Positions 34,030 to 43,717 of a stretch of DNA of 64,000 bases are shown piece by piece. The notes beneath the pieces were generated by a model. That model was not told where the DNA came from and did no database searches. It saw only the letters and a list, made by a program, of their open reading frames with translations. The stretch's first letter is position 1, and each line of letters begins with the position of its first letter. Both the position numbers and the translations under genes were made by a program. Source of the stretch: Clostridium sp. 12(A) (lineage in GTDB: Bacteria > Bacillota > Clostridia > Lachnospirales > Lachnospiraceae); assembly GCA_000526575.1 (NCBI GenBank), contig JAGI01000002.1, positions 2,651,501 through 2,715,500 on the forward strand, written 5' to 3'.

Positions 34030-34518
34030 TTATGAAATCTGAATTAGCTTGTCTGCCTTGGTCATATGACCTTCCCCTAATATTTCAATGGAGCTGTAAT
34101 CATTGGAATTTAAAATCACCACCACTGCAGTTGTAGGGTATCCTGCTTTCTGAATCTCATCTATGGAAAATGTCATGATCTGCTGACCACCGGTTACCGT
34201 ATCGCCAACCGTTACCTGCTGCTCAAATCCATTCCCTTCCATATTGACCGTGTCCAGTCCCACATGGATCATGAGCTGTACGCCAGCATGATTCTCGATG
34301 CAGATGGCATGCTTGGTGTCTGCGATCTGAACTACCTTTCCATCAAAGGGTGCATATACAACGCCCTCCGACGGTTTAATGCCAACCCCTTTCCCCAGAA
34401 TCCCTTCCGAAAATATGCCGTCTGCGATGTCCTTAAGAGAGATCACTTCCCCGTGAACAGGAGTGTAAACGGTTGTGGTATTGGAAAATTTCTTTGTTAA
34501 TTTATCAAATAATCCCAT
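34030..34518 (-). CDS. PTS EIIA(Glc)-type phosphocarrier
   Basis: 162 residues. TPVHGEVISLKDIADGIFSE, GIKPSEGVVYAPFDGKVV and MIHVGLDTVNMEG with the phosphorylated His (H85) and the partner His near residue 70 define a EIIA-Glc domain. It passes phosphate from HPr to the IIB domain of the transporter encoded two genes upstream, which lacks its own IIA. AAGGAG lies 5 bases before the start. Last gene of the operon. Confidence 0.9.
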   Translation of the reverse strand: MGLFDKLTKKFSNTTTVYTPVHGEVISLKDIADGIFSEGILGKGVGIKPSEGVVYAPFDGKVVQIADTKHAICIENHAGVQLMIHVGLDTVNMEGNGFEQQVTVGDTVTGGQQIMTFSIDEIQKAGYPTTAVVVILNSNDYSSIEILGEGHMTKADKLIQIS

Positions 34519-34550
34519 CGTATCTCCTTTGTCTTTTTTATAAGGTAATA

Positions 34551-35999
<1,449 letters not shown>

Positions 36000-36013
36000 T
36001 TACCTCCATTCAT

Positions 36014-37396
36014 TTAGTAAATACTTTCGCCTTTGTACAGAAACAGTGTTACTATAAATGTTACCACAACGCCGATTAAAAGGCTGATGCCCATATAGAC
36101 AACATTTAAGGCATTGGGTCCTATGAACCCTGGAACACCAAAGATTCCTGCACTTCCGGATAACGCATAGGCATATACCTTCATAAGCCCTGCAAAAGCA
36201 GCTCCGCAGAAGTTTCCAATGATAACGGCATACAGTGGCTTCTTTAGTCTTAAGTTCACACCAAACATGGCCGGCTCTGTCACTCCGCCGATGATGGCAG
36301 TGATGGCACTGGAGGCTGCCGTTGATTTTGTCCTTTTGTCTTTACATCTTACTGCTACGGCTGCGGCTGCTGCCCCCTGATTGATATTAGCGATAACAGC
36401 AGCTGCACAGACAATCGGCTCGTATCCAAAGGACGCAAAGGACTGCATCATATATGGGAATAAGGCTCCGTGCATACCTGTAATTACTAACAGCGGATAT
36501 ACAGCCGCCAGCAATGCCACACCAAAGAAACCAGTGGTATTATATAAGAACATAATTCCCTTTGCTAAATAAACTCCTAAAAAGGAACCTGCTGGTCCAA
36601 TGAGACATAAGGTCAATGGAAGCATAACTATAATGGTACCCAGCGGCACTACAATCGTCTTTACGGAGTCACTTGAAATCTTTCTAAAAAACTTTTCCAC
36701 ATAGGACATAACAAATACTGCCATGATGACCGGGAAAATAGTGCTTGCATAGGAGGCAGCGTAAACCGGAAGACCAAAGATGGACATTCCTACCCCTTCT
36801 GCTACATTGGAAACCATTTTGGGGTGAATTAAAATTGCTCCAAGCAGCATACCAAGCCCCATATTGGCCTTAAACTTATTGGCTGCGGTAGCACCTAAAA
36901 AGACTGGAAGGAAATAAAATCCTGCATCTGATGCAAAGGATAGAACCGCGTGTGTCGGCATATCCGGGGTCAAAAATCCAAGAAGTTCGCCCAGTATGAT
37001 AACCACCTTTAACATACCTGCGCCAATGAGGGCTGGTATCAACGGCATTAAGCTTCCTGAAATGCCGTCTAAAACTGCACTTATACTAAACTTTTTCTTA
37101 TTGTCATCTAAATTTTCCTCTACTGTTTTTTCAGAAGCCAGACCTGCCTTTTTACAGATCAGCTTATACGCATCACCAACAGATTGTCCGATGATAATCT
37201 GTAATTGTTCGTTGGACCATTGAGCTCCTATGACTCCGTCTATTTTCTTAATTTCGTCTATATGGGCAATGCTGGTGTCCTTTAAATTAAATCTTAAACG
37301 TGTCATGCAATGACCAAAGTAACTGATATTATCTTTACCGCCGATGAGCTCCAGTACTTTTTCTGAAAGCTCTTCATATCTTTCTTTTTTTGCCAT
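36014..37396 (-). CDS. bglP: PTS beta-glucoside transporter, IIBC
   Basis: 460 residues. The IIB domain has the phosphorylated Cys30 in GHCMTRLRFNLKD (about 5-90). The IIC domain has about ten membrane segments, with GGVTEPAMFGVNLRLKKPLY near residue 370 as the typical IIC signature. It imports and phosphorylates beta-glucosides. The usual C-terminal IIA of BglP/BglF is missing and is encoded separately at 34030-34518. GGGAG is 7 bases before the ATG. A RAT/terminator element lies in the upstream gap. Confidence 0.92.
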   Translation of the reverse strand: MAKKERYEELSEKVLELIGGKDNISYFGHCMTRLRFNLKDTSIAHIDEIKKIDGVIGAQWSNEQLQIIIGQSVGDAYKLICKKAGLASEKTVEENLDDNKKKFSISAVLDGISGSLMPLIPALIGAGMLKVVIILGELLGFLTPDMPTHAVLSFASDAGFYFLPVFLGATAANKFKANMGLGMLLGAILIHPKMVSNVAEGVGMSIFGLPVYAASYASTIFPVIMAVFVMSYVEKFFRKISSDSVKTIVVPLGTIIVMLPLTLCLIGPAGSFLGVYLAKGIMFLYNTTGFFGVALLAAVYPLLVITGMHGALFPYMMQSFASFGYEPIVCAAAVIANINQGAAAAAVAVRCKDKRTKSTAASSAITAIIGGVTEPAMFGVNLRLKKPLYAVIIGNFCGAAFAGLMKVYAYALSGSAGIFGVPGFIGPNALNVVYMGISLLIGVVVTFIVTLFLYKGESIY

Positions 37397-37436
37397 GGCT
37401 TTTCTCCCTCTCTTGTTTAAAATGTTCTTATTGAAA

Positions 37437-37507
37437 TAAAAAAACCGAAGAGACGCAATGATTTTATTGCGTCAGCTCCGGTCATGCCTCCCTAAGAGTA
37501 ACAATCC
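37437..37507 (-). promoter_or_regulatory. RAT antiterminator / terminator between licT and IIBC
   Basis: On the minus strand GGATTGTTACT begins directly after the licT stop and continues to GGCATGACC (37480-37507), the form of a LicT-type ribonucleic antiterminator. It overlaps a terminator stem (37444-37459 with 37466-37482) followed by a T-run at 37437-37444. LicT binding should allow read-through into the PTS gene. Confidence 0.88.
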
Positions 37508-38341
37508 TTAATTCGCTGTATTATTTTTCAAGATTCGGCTGATGTGTATCATCAGGTACAAAATCTCATCCTGTGTAATTTGTTCCTGGAGCTTATCTCC
37601 TATGATGGAACTTATCTTTAAAGAGCATTTATAGATTTCCGGGCTTTCTTCTTTCATGATTTCAAAAAGTTTGCCGTTATCATCCTCAAATTGCTTCTTC
37701 TCCTCAATCCGCTTCAGGCTATATCTAAGGTGCATCACAAACCGATTGTAATTGAACCCTTTCCGATCAATGGATACTCCGAACCATTTCTCGATTTCAT
37801 TGGTGATCCCATCAATTAACAACTCCACATCCCATTTTGAGGAATCGTTTATGTTCTCTTCTTCTGCATTGACAAAATGCATTGCAATGTTGGTAATCTC
37901 ACTCTCCGGTAATTTAACCAGAAGCTTTTTTTGAATCAGGTTCACTGCATACCTTCCAAGCTCTGTTTCAGCCGGATAAAGCTGTTCCACATCGTAGGAA
38001 AACAACATCTTCATCTTCTTAAATTTCTTTAAACGAATCAATGCAAAATTAATATGATCAGCCAGTCCCGGCAACAGGTTGGGATTCAGCCTGCAGTCCA
38101 AGGTATTCTGGGCCCTTTTTACAATCAGGGCTGACACCTCGAAGACTTCCTCCGGAATTTCTTCTAAGAGCTTATAGTAGCTCTTATCCATCCGATAGAA
38201 TGTCATAGAAATGGAACCAAGGTCTGTTATCTGGTAGGGCATAGAGGGAAATCCAATCCCTTTTCCAAAGGCAATCAATTCTTTATTATTATCATCTACA
38301 CATATTGCCACATTGTTGTTGATCTTCTTAATCGCCTTCAT
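37508..38341 (-). CDS. licT: LicT/BglG family transcriptional antiterminator
   Basis: 277 residues, the normal length. The N-terminal CAT RNA-binding domain has AIKKINNNVAICVD and LIAFGKGIGF. Two PRD domains follow, with ADHINFALIRLKK in PRD1 and MHLRYSLKRIEE in PRD2 as the phosphorylated-His regions. PTS phosphorylation should control its activity according to sugar supply. The start at 38341 follows AAAGGA; a longer frame to 38464 would translate the RAT leader and is rejected. It controls itself and the downstream operon through two RAT elements. Confidence 0.92.
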   Translation of the reverse strand: MKAIKKINNNVAICVDDNNKELIAFGKGIGFPSMPYQITDLGSISMTFYRMDKSYYKLLEEIPEEVFEVSALIVKRAQNTLDCRLNPNLLPGLADHINFALIRLKKFKKMKMLFSYDVEQLYPAETELGRYAVNLIQKKLLVKLPESEITNIAMHFVNAEEENINDSSKWDVELLIDGITNEIEKWFGVSIDRKGFNYNRFVMHLRYSLKRIEEKKQFEDDNGKLFEIMKEESPEIYKCSLKISSIIGDKLQEQITQDEILYLMIHISRILKNNTAN

Positions 38342-38373
38342 GATTATTCCTTTCATCCGTATTTTTAGATAAC

Positions 38374-38432
38374 AAAAAACTCCTTGAATGCACACCAAAT
38401 AAATCAGGTGATGCCTCAAAGAGTAACAAACC
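38374..38432 (-). promoter_or_regulatory. RAT antiterminator / terminator in licT leader
   Basis: The minus-strand leader begins GGTTTGTTACTCTTTGAGG with a later GGCATCACC-like half (38401-38432). It overlaps a terminator stem (38380-38396 with 38407-38423) and a T-run at 38374-38379. It implies autoregulation of licT by antitermination. Confidence 0.85.
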
Positions 38433-38446
38433 TTACGTCTATGATT

Positions 38447-38475
38447 AGTATAGCGGATAACCAATATTATGTCAA
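38447..38475 (-). promoter_or_regulatory. Promoter of the licT-bgl operon
   Basis: On the minus strand TTGACA (38470-38475) and TATACT (38447-38452), 17-base spacing. Transcription would start a few bases before the RAT. Confidence 0.82.
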
Positions 38476-38573
38476 CGTGTGAACTTTCATCAAAATGCAG
38501 ATGGTTTTTTATACAATATGCACAATGAATTACTGATATCTAAATCTTTGAATGAATATAAATTGCAACCAGC

Positions 38574-38676
38574 AAAAAGGAGCGACCTGACCTATCACCT
38601 TATCATACTTATCTGACAGATTCTTATAAAACACCATTCTGTCTTGGTGAAATGCCGTATAGTTACAGTCGCTCCT
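38574..38676 (-). terminator. Long-loop hairpin after nucleoside hydrolase gene
   Basis: AGGAGCGAC at 38579-38586 pairs with GTCGCTCCT at 38668-38676 across about 80 bases that hold an inner CACC/GGTG stem. On the minus strand the final arm is followed by TTTTT. It may be a large structured terminator or a 3' UTR element. No protein-coding frame was recognised in the gap 38476-38723. Confidence 0.5.
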
Positions 38677-38723
38677 GACTGCCAGCCTCTTATAAAATAT
38701 TGAGATTGATTTTGATTTATAGT

Positions 38724-39677
38724 TTATTGAAGCAGACTTTGAAACATCTTTGTTTTAAATGCTTGATTATCAATTGCTTTACACACCGTTGAATTTGGCT
38801 TCTGAACCGTAAACCCATCTGAGACTGCCAGTACGGCCCCGTCATCTATAATCACTTGTCCATAGGTGATTGGGTCCATGATACATGTCTTAGAAAAGCA
38901 CTCTGCTGAATTCGTAACGATCTCAGGCCAGAGAACTACCCCCATGGCCACTGCATCCGGCAGATCCACGATATGCTCACCGCTGCGTTTTAGATTGTAC
39001 TCCAGCAAAGACTGATTGCATTTAACTGCAAAAACGGCTTCTTCCTTCCCACTCTCCATCAGCAGTTCCATATCATTTTTATTCAGTGCAGCGTCTCCAA
39101 GACAAATGTCAAAGCCTATAATGGTGATTGGGATTTCCGATCTTAGCATGATGTCATAAGCTTCTGCGTCAACGTAAACATTAAATTCGGCAACCGGTGT
39201 TGTATTACCTCTTCCAAAGCCAGCGGTCCCCATGGAATAGATATGCTTTACCTTTTTCATGATGGAGGGCTCCTTCATAATCGCTAAAGCAATATTGGTA
39301 ACAGGGCCGATAGCAACGATTTCAATTTCACTTGGATAACGTTCCACCATATTTAAAATGGCATCCACTGCATGCATGTTTTCTGGCATTAACAAAGGGT
39401 GGATTAGGTCTAAATCTCCCATTCCATCATTCCCGTGGACATTCACAGCGGTTACTAATTCCCTCATCAGCGGCTTAGAAGCACCTGCATATAATGGTGG
39501 CTTCTGCCCATTGGTAACCTGGATCGTCATTAAAGCATTCTTTGTCGCTAATTCAAGGGGCACATTCCCACAAACAGTTGTAATTGCCTCAATCTGAATA
39601 TCCTTTGATTTTAAGGCCATGATTAAAGCAACTGCATCATCACTGCCACAATCCGTATCAATTATAATTCTTCTCAT
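38724..39677 (-). CDS. Inosine/uridine-preferring nucleoside hydrolase
   Basis: 317 residues. IIIDTDCGSDDAVALIMAL is the calcium-binding DTDxGxDD motif; TTVCGNVPLELATKNAL, VNVHGNDGMGDLDL and VAIGPVTNIALAI are further family blocks, with EFNVYVDAEAYDIML binding ribose. It hydrolyses N-ribosidic bonds for nucleoside salvage. The start at 39677 has GGGAGG 4 bases upstream. Divergent from a Crp-family regulator that may control it. Confidence 0.88.
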   Translation of the reverse strand: MRRIIIDTDCGSDDAVALIMALKSKDIQIEAITTVCGNVPLELATKNALMTIQVTNGQKPPLYAGASKPLMRELVTAVNVHGNDGMGDLDLIHPLLMPENMHAVDAILNMVERYPSEIEIVAIGPVTNIALAIMKEPSIMKKVKHIYSMGTAGFGRGNTTPVAEFNVYVDAEAYDIMLRSEIPITIIGFDICLGDAALNKNDMELLMESGKEEAVFAVKCNQSLLEYNLKRSGEHIVDLPDAVAMGVVLWPEIVTNSAECFSKTCIMDPITYGQVIIDDGAVLAVSDGFTVQKPNSTVCKAIDNQAFKTKMFQSLLQ

Positions 39678-39760
39678 ATGACCTCCCATGTAATCTTATT
39701 CGTTTTTTCAGGACTGATTCCTGTTGATTAAATTCTACGACAGATGGTAATATATAAATA

Positions 39761-39772
39761 GGTCAAATGACC
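39761..39772. promoter_or_regulatory. Putative operator in nucleoside hydrolase/Crp divergent region
   Basis: GGTCA-AA-TGACC, a perfect short palindrome 28 bases upstream of the Crp-family gene. A TGTTGATTAAATT stretch nearby is FNR-like but imperfect. Confidence 0.4.
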
Positions 39773-39799
39773 AAAACTGAAAATAAATTGGAGGTCAAT

Positions 39800-40432
39800 A
39801 TGGATCTGTCTCATTTTATCAATACCGCACCGGAATTTTTGAAAACTTCCTTTGTCTATAAAGAGCACAGCAAAGGAAGTTATATCTTATATCCGGGAGA
39901 AGAAAATAATTACCTGTACATCCTCATAAAGGGAACCGCTGATGTACTGATTCAAAATCCCTCGGGGGCTGGTTTTGTGCTATACACATATGAGGCATAT
40001 CAATGTTTTGGGGAATTGGAGCTCTTTCATAATGATACAAAAACACTTGAGGTTGTGGCCCATACAGACTGCAGCACGATTCTAATTCAAAAAGAACAGG
40101 TCTTTGAATGGATGAAGGCTGACTTTGAATTCACTAAATTTCTTATCAGGCAGCTTACAGAAAAGCTTATACGAAGCTCTCAAAAGCTTACTTCAATTTC
40201 ACTGTTAAGCGTAGGCGACCGGCTTCTTTACTGCATTTATACTCATCACAAATCAGGTGATTTAGCGACGCTTACGAAACAAGACGTTTGTACTGAGACA
40301 CTCATCCCAATCAGGAGCTTAAATCGTTCCATTGCCGAATGCAAGCGCAATCATTACTTTGAATTTCGCCAAAAGCGGTTTCATATTCTCTCTGAAGAAA
40401 AGTTAGAAATGTATTGCTCCTCGTTGATTTAA
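39800..40432 (+). CDS. Crp/Fnr family regulator
   Basis: 210 residues. The cyclic-nucleotide-binding beta-roll (about 10-125) has YILYPGEENNYLYILIKGTA and YQCFGELELFHND; the C-terminal helical and winged-helix part includes LLSVGDRLLYCIYTH and ETLIPIRSLNRSIAE. No FNR-type Cys cluster is present. The start at 39800 is supported by TTGGAGG 5 bases upstream. Divergent from the nucleoside hydrolase gene, hence a candidate local regulator. Confidence 0.82.
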   Translation: MDLSHFINTAPEFLKTSFVYKEHSKGSYILYPGEENNYLYILIKGTADVLIQNPSGAGFVLYTYEAYQCFGELELFHNDTKTLEVVAHTDCSTILIQKEQVFEWMKADFEFTKFLIRQLTEKLIRSSQKLTSISLLSVGDRLLYCIYTHHKSGDLATLTKQDVCTETLIPIRSLNRSIAECKRNHYFEFRQKRFHILSEEKLEMYCSSLI

Positions 40433-40455
40433 TGACTAAGGGGTAATACTTCTTC

Positions 40456-40962
40456 TTACTTCATTACTTTTTCAAAGCGGAAGAAATAATCTCCACCCAC
40501 CATATCTTCAGGGATTGTTACATCTTTGTGATGGGGATTGAAAAATTCTACCGCAGAGAATCCACAGCGATTGATATAAAAGTGAATGTTCCTCTTTTCA
40601 AAATAAGGGGTAAACGTTTCCCACACCTTTGTGTCGGGATGATGTTTCTCTATGGCCTTCCAAATCTCCTGCCCAACGCCCCTGCTCTGCACACCATGCT
40701 TTACATAGAGAAAATCAAGGTGATTATGCTGGGTGGATTCATTGATTACAACAATTGCACCGCCTACTATATCTTCATCCGCTACCGCTTTGTACGCCAC
40801 GGACCCTTTGGTTGAAAGAGATTTATCTATGTCCTCTTCTGGCAGTATTTCAACATCTAATTCACCGAACTCTACCACTGCCCCCTTTTGAAATGCCTCT
40901 TGCATATCTTTTTTATAGGCGGCAATGTCATTATCACAGATTGGTATTAATCTTATATTCAT
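40456..40962 (-). CDS. GNAT acetyltransferase
   Basis: 168 residues. LDFLYVKHGVQSRGVGQEIW is the acetyl-CoA loop (R/Q-x-x-G-x-G/A); the C-terminal ERTPYFEKRN-like segment (FTPYFEKRNIHFYINRCGFS) is the usual last strand-helix. It resembles small GNATs of unknown substrate. GAGGAG lies 8 bases before the ATG. Convergent with the Crp-family gene, with only 23 bases between stops. Confidence 0.78.
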   Translation of the reverse strand: MNIRLIPICDNDIAAYKKDMQEAFQKGAVVEFGELDVEILPEEDIDKSLSTKGSVAYKAVADEDIVGGAIVVINESTQHNHLDFLYVKHGVQSRGVGQEIWKAIEKHHPDTKVWETFTPYFEKRNIHFYINRCGFSAVEFFNPHHKDVTIPEDMVGGDYFFRFEKVMK

Positions 40963-41067
40963 TTGTTCATTCTCCTCTATAAGTTTTAATTTATCTATAA
41001 CCTATCATACTTACTTATCACAGAAAAAACAATGTGATATCGGTATGGTATCCATGATTATATGGAA

Positions 41068-41105
41068 AGAGCAGATGGCACTTAAAATAAGTCCCCATCT
41101 GCTCT
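41068..41105 (-). terminator. Hairpin, possible terminator of the 53-residue gene
   Basis: The 11-bp stem AGAGCAGATGG/CCATCTGCTCT with a 16-base loop. The minus-strand tail is only moderately T-rich. It lies about 100 bases after the small gene. Confidence 0.5.
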
Positions 41106-41205
41106 AGTAATTTGATGTTTCTTTTTGTATGTTTCTTTTTATCAATGCCATCCGCCTGAGTGATAACTTTCTATCCCCTAGGCGGCGCTATGAATATTGC
41201 TGTGC

Positions 41206-41367
41206 TTACTGTGATATTTTATGAGTTCTTGTAAATTCAACGCCTATGTTCTTATTCCGTTTTTCCACTTTACCAGAACCGATCTTTTTTTCAGCCTGTA
41301 AAAAGCCGCCTTTTGCTTTCTTTTCTTCAATTAACTTTTTCATTTTCTCTATATCGTTCATTGACAT
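41206..41367 (-). CDS. Small basic protein, 53 residues
   Basis: ATG at 41367 to TAA at 41206-41208. The product starts MSMNDIEKMKKLIEEKKAKG and continues with GFLQAEKKIGSGKVEKRNK to IGVEFTRTHKISQ: highly charged, Lys-rich, N-terminal helix, no membrane segment. GGAG stands 8 bases before the start. Composition and codon use look like a true gene rather than chance. It lies in a 566-base gap without other genes. Function unknown; a nucleic-acid- or ribosome-associated peptide is possible. Confidence 0.6.
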   Translation of the reverse strand: MSMNDIEKMKKLIEEKKAKGGFLQAEKKIGSGKVEKRNKNIGVEFTRTHKISQ

Positions 41368-41528
41368 TTCGTTTTCTCCATTATAATAAATCCGTTTTCA
41401 AGTTACCAGTTGTAGTACAGTCTCTTTCTATATTGAAAAATTTAAAGACGTTATATTATAGTGTAAATGACTTTGTAATCTTTGGCAATAGAAATCACTG
41501 CCATTTAATTATCCCGTCCTTATATCTG

Positions 41529-42461
41529 CTATTGATTCAGTTCGTAATAATCCATTCGGTATGTCTCCTGGAATCCACAGGATTGATACAGGTTCAGCGC
41601 TTTGGAATTTCCGGTGGCGACCTGAAGCATAATTTCCGTTGCCTTTGCCTCTAGTAGTTTTTCTATGGATTTTAACAAGAGTGCCCGTCCATATCCTTTC
41701 CCGCGGTATTCCGGCAGTATCCCTAACCCGTAGATTCCTCCGGTGACTCCATTGATTGTTTCCAGCTTCACCTTGCCAATGACCTGTTGGTCTTTTTCCA
41801 GCAGATAAGTTATGTTGCCATGTTCTTCTTCATCTTCAAGCAGAGGAATCTTTTCGTCAGCATCTTCCTCATTCTCTTCTCCCGTAATGTCAGAAAAATA
41901 AATTGCGTCTTGTCTTGCAATCTCTCTGGCATCCTCATTGGTTGCTTTTCTAAAAGTGAGACCAAGAGTTTCCTTCTGGATTGTCTCATAGGTCTCCCGG
42001 TTTAGATACATCTCAAATTCAGAAGATTGATAGATGGCTCCTGCCTTCTCTAAAAATTTCTGACCGGAAACAGATCTATGATCACACAAAGCAAGAATAC
42101 TTCCTGATTTTCTCTTCTTGCATTCTGAAACCACCAGCTCAAGCAGCTTAGTAAAAATCCTCTGCCTTCTGTAATCAGGGTGTACCATGCCGTTAATCTC
42201 CATGGCTGGACCTCCAAAGCTGCATAAGCCTATATATCCGATCAACTGCTCTCCATCAAAGTACATGAATTCGTTGATGTGGTGATGGCACACTTTGTCT
42301 GTACTGGTTTCTTCTACGCTAAGTTTATAGTCTAGCTCTAGCTTGAAAGAAACTTGATCTTCGTTGGCACATAGAGTTTCCAATGCGTGAATTTGTTGGT
42401 AATCCTGACGGGTCAGATTATTTTTCAGCTTGATCCATGGTTCTGTGATTGTTTTACTCAA
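41529..42461 (-). CDS. Tandem GNAT acetyltransferase
   Basis: 310 residues with two GNAT domains. The first (about 10-160) has INGMVHPDYRRQRIFTKLLE; the second (about 168-310) has IYGLGILPEYRGKGYGRALL and GNSKALNLYQSCGFQETYRM. Tandem GNATs include MshD-like and other N-acetyltransferases; the substrate is not evident. Translation starts at TTG 42461, supported by GGAGG 8 bases upstream. A Glu/Asp-rich loop (EENEEDADEKIPLLEDEEE) lies in the second domain. Confidence 0.82.
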   Translation of the reverse strand: MSKTITEPWIKLKNNLTRQDYQQIHALETLCANEDQVSFKLELDYKLSVEETSTDKVCHHHINEFMYFDGEQLIGYIGLCSFGGPAMEINGMVHPDYRRQRIFTKLLELVVSECKKRKSGSILALCDHRSVSGQKFLEKAGAIYQSSEFEMYLNRETYETIQKETLGLTFRKATNEDAREIARQDAIYFSDITGEENEEDADEKIPLLEDEEEHGNITYLLEKDQQVIGKVKLETINGVTGGIYGLGILPEYRGKGYGRALLLKSIEKLLEAKATEIMLQVATGNSKALNLYQSCGFQETYRMDYYELNQ

Positions 42462-42599
42462 ATAAAATCCTCCATATAGTTCGTTTTTATATTTTAATTG
42501 GTTGCTATCATAAAATGATTGTTTCGACGTGTTTAAGTTGCGTTATTGTTCAACAAGGGCAATGACATTGCTATGTATTCCTGCAAGATAACAACATTA

Positions 42600-43397
42600 T
42601 TAAGCCATTTTCCTTACTTTATGGTTATCAAATTTTTTCCAAAAGTAAATAACTATTACGACGGCCACGATGAGGCCTATAACCCCTTCCCCATTTACGA
42701 TAAATATATTACCATGAACAATCCCCTGTTTTCCAGTGTAGATATCACCCAAGATAGCGGTGTTCCACGTATTCCAGATAGAATGATAGAATATTACAGG
42801 TATTATGCTATCTGACAAGTAATAGCAAAATGAAAAAGCAAAATTTGAAACAAATACAACTGCCGCCTGAATCACACATATAAGTAATGGATTTCCAAGC
42901 CCTGTTAACTTCGCTAATAAATAGACAACTGGTATATGATACAATGACCAGACTGCACCTGTCAATAAAACTGCTTTTTTCTTTCCGTAAATATTGGTTA
43001 ATTTGGGAAGCAAATAACCTCTCCAACCATATTCTTCACCAAGTGCAGAAAACAGTCCAATTAAGACGGTTACCAGCAGCCTGATAATCCAAACAACCGG
43101 TTCCTTGTCTAACACAACCGTTCCTTGCCCAAGCATTACTGCTATCCCTGCACAGATCATAACAAATACGATGGGATAGAGACACCCAAACAGCATTGCT
43201 TTTCTATTAAAACGCTTTTTTAATATTTTCTCTTTCATGCCCGTTTTCTTTTCTTCGATTTTATGAAAGATGATTGTCATAATCAAAGGAATAAACATGA
43301 TGAGTCCAAAATTATTTATTGCTGTTTTTGGATTTAAAAATATCAGACCCGTTAAGCCCCAGGATACTGCAAGTATCGTAATTATGTATTTTTTCAT
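42600..43397 (-). CDS. CPBP family intramembrane metalloprotease
   Basis: 265 residues with about seven membrane segments. GEEYGWRGYLLPKL (E-E-x-x-x-R) and AVWSLYHIPVVYL (H-x-x-x) are the two catalytic motifs of CPBP/Abi proteases, with a third NTWNTAI/FYHSIWN motif near residue 210. Members process membrane substrates or act in bacteriocin immunity; the role here is unknown. AAAGG is 7 bases before the ATG. Confidence 0.87.
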   Translation of the reverse strand: MKKYIITILAVSWGLTGLIFLNPKTAINNFGLIMFIPLIMTIIFHKIEEKKTGMKEKILKKRFNRKAMLFGCLYPIVFVMICAGIAVMLGQGTVVLDKEPVVWIIRLLVTVLIGLFSALGEEYGWRGYLLPKLTNIYGKKKAVLLTGAVWSLYHIPVVYLLAKLTGLGNPLLICVIQAAVVFVSNFAFSFCYYLSDSIIPVIFYHSIWNTWNTAILGDIYTGKQGIVHGNIFIVNGEGVIGLIVAVVIVIYFWKKFDNHKVRKMA

Positions 43398-43479
43398 TAT
43401 TTAGCCTTTCTATCACTTTCATTTAATCAAAATAGATTACACCAACCATACAGTACTCTTGGCATGAACGAAAAAATAC

Positions 43480-43625
43480 TTATGTCAAGTTATAGTTATA
43501 AATAAACTGCAACCCATGTGCTTCATTTCTTCTAAGGCCCGTGTCGGAAAAACCAGCTTTTCTATAAAGAGTTTGGGCAGTCGGGCAGGTATATTTGCAT
43601 GGTTAACGACAAGAACTATGGCTAA
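43480..43625 (-). pseudogene. C-terminal remnant of a GNAT acetyltransferase, frameshifted
   Basis: On the minus strand VNHANIPA is followed, in a different frame, by QTLYRKAGFSDTGLRRNEAH and GLQFIYNYNLT to a stop at 43480-43482. Together these form the C-terminal part of a GNAT (NHANIPAxTLYxKxGF...). The shift sits at a near-repeat GCCCGACT/GCCCAAACT (about 43570-43588), consistent with an 8-bp tandem duplication. No intact upstream portion exists. It occupies part of the 43398-43717 gap. Confidence 0.65.
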
Positions 43626-43717
43626 AGCCCTTAGCTTACACTATTTTACACCCGCTATATTGAGATATACAATAGGCTTTTTATATTTAGTGATTAAATT
43701 AATTCCAATTTTTGAAT

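Noticed and set aside
38342-38464. 41-codon N-terminal extension of LicT
   Set aside because: This region contains the RAT/terminator leader and lies beyond the promoter -10 box; family length and ribosome site support the start at 38341.
41313-41654. 113-codon plus-strand frame
   Set aside because: Opposite the better-supported 53-residue gene and the tandem GNAT gene; no ribosome site.
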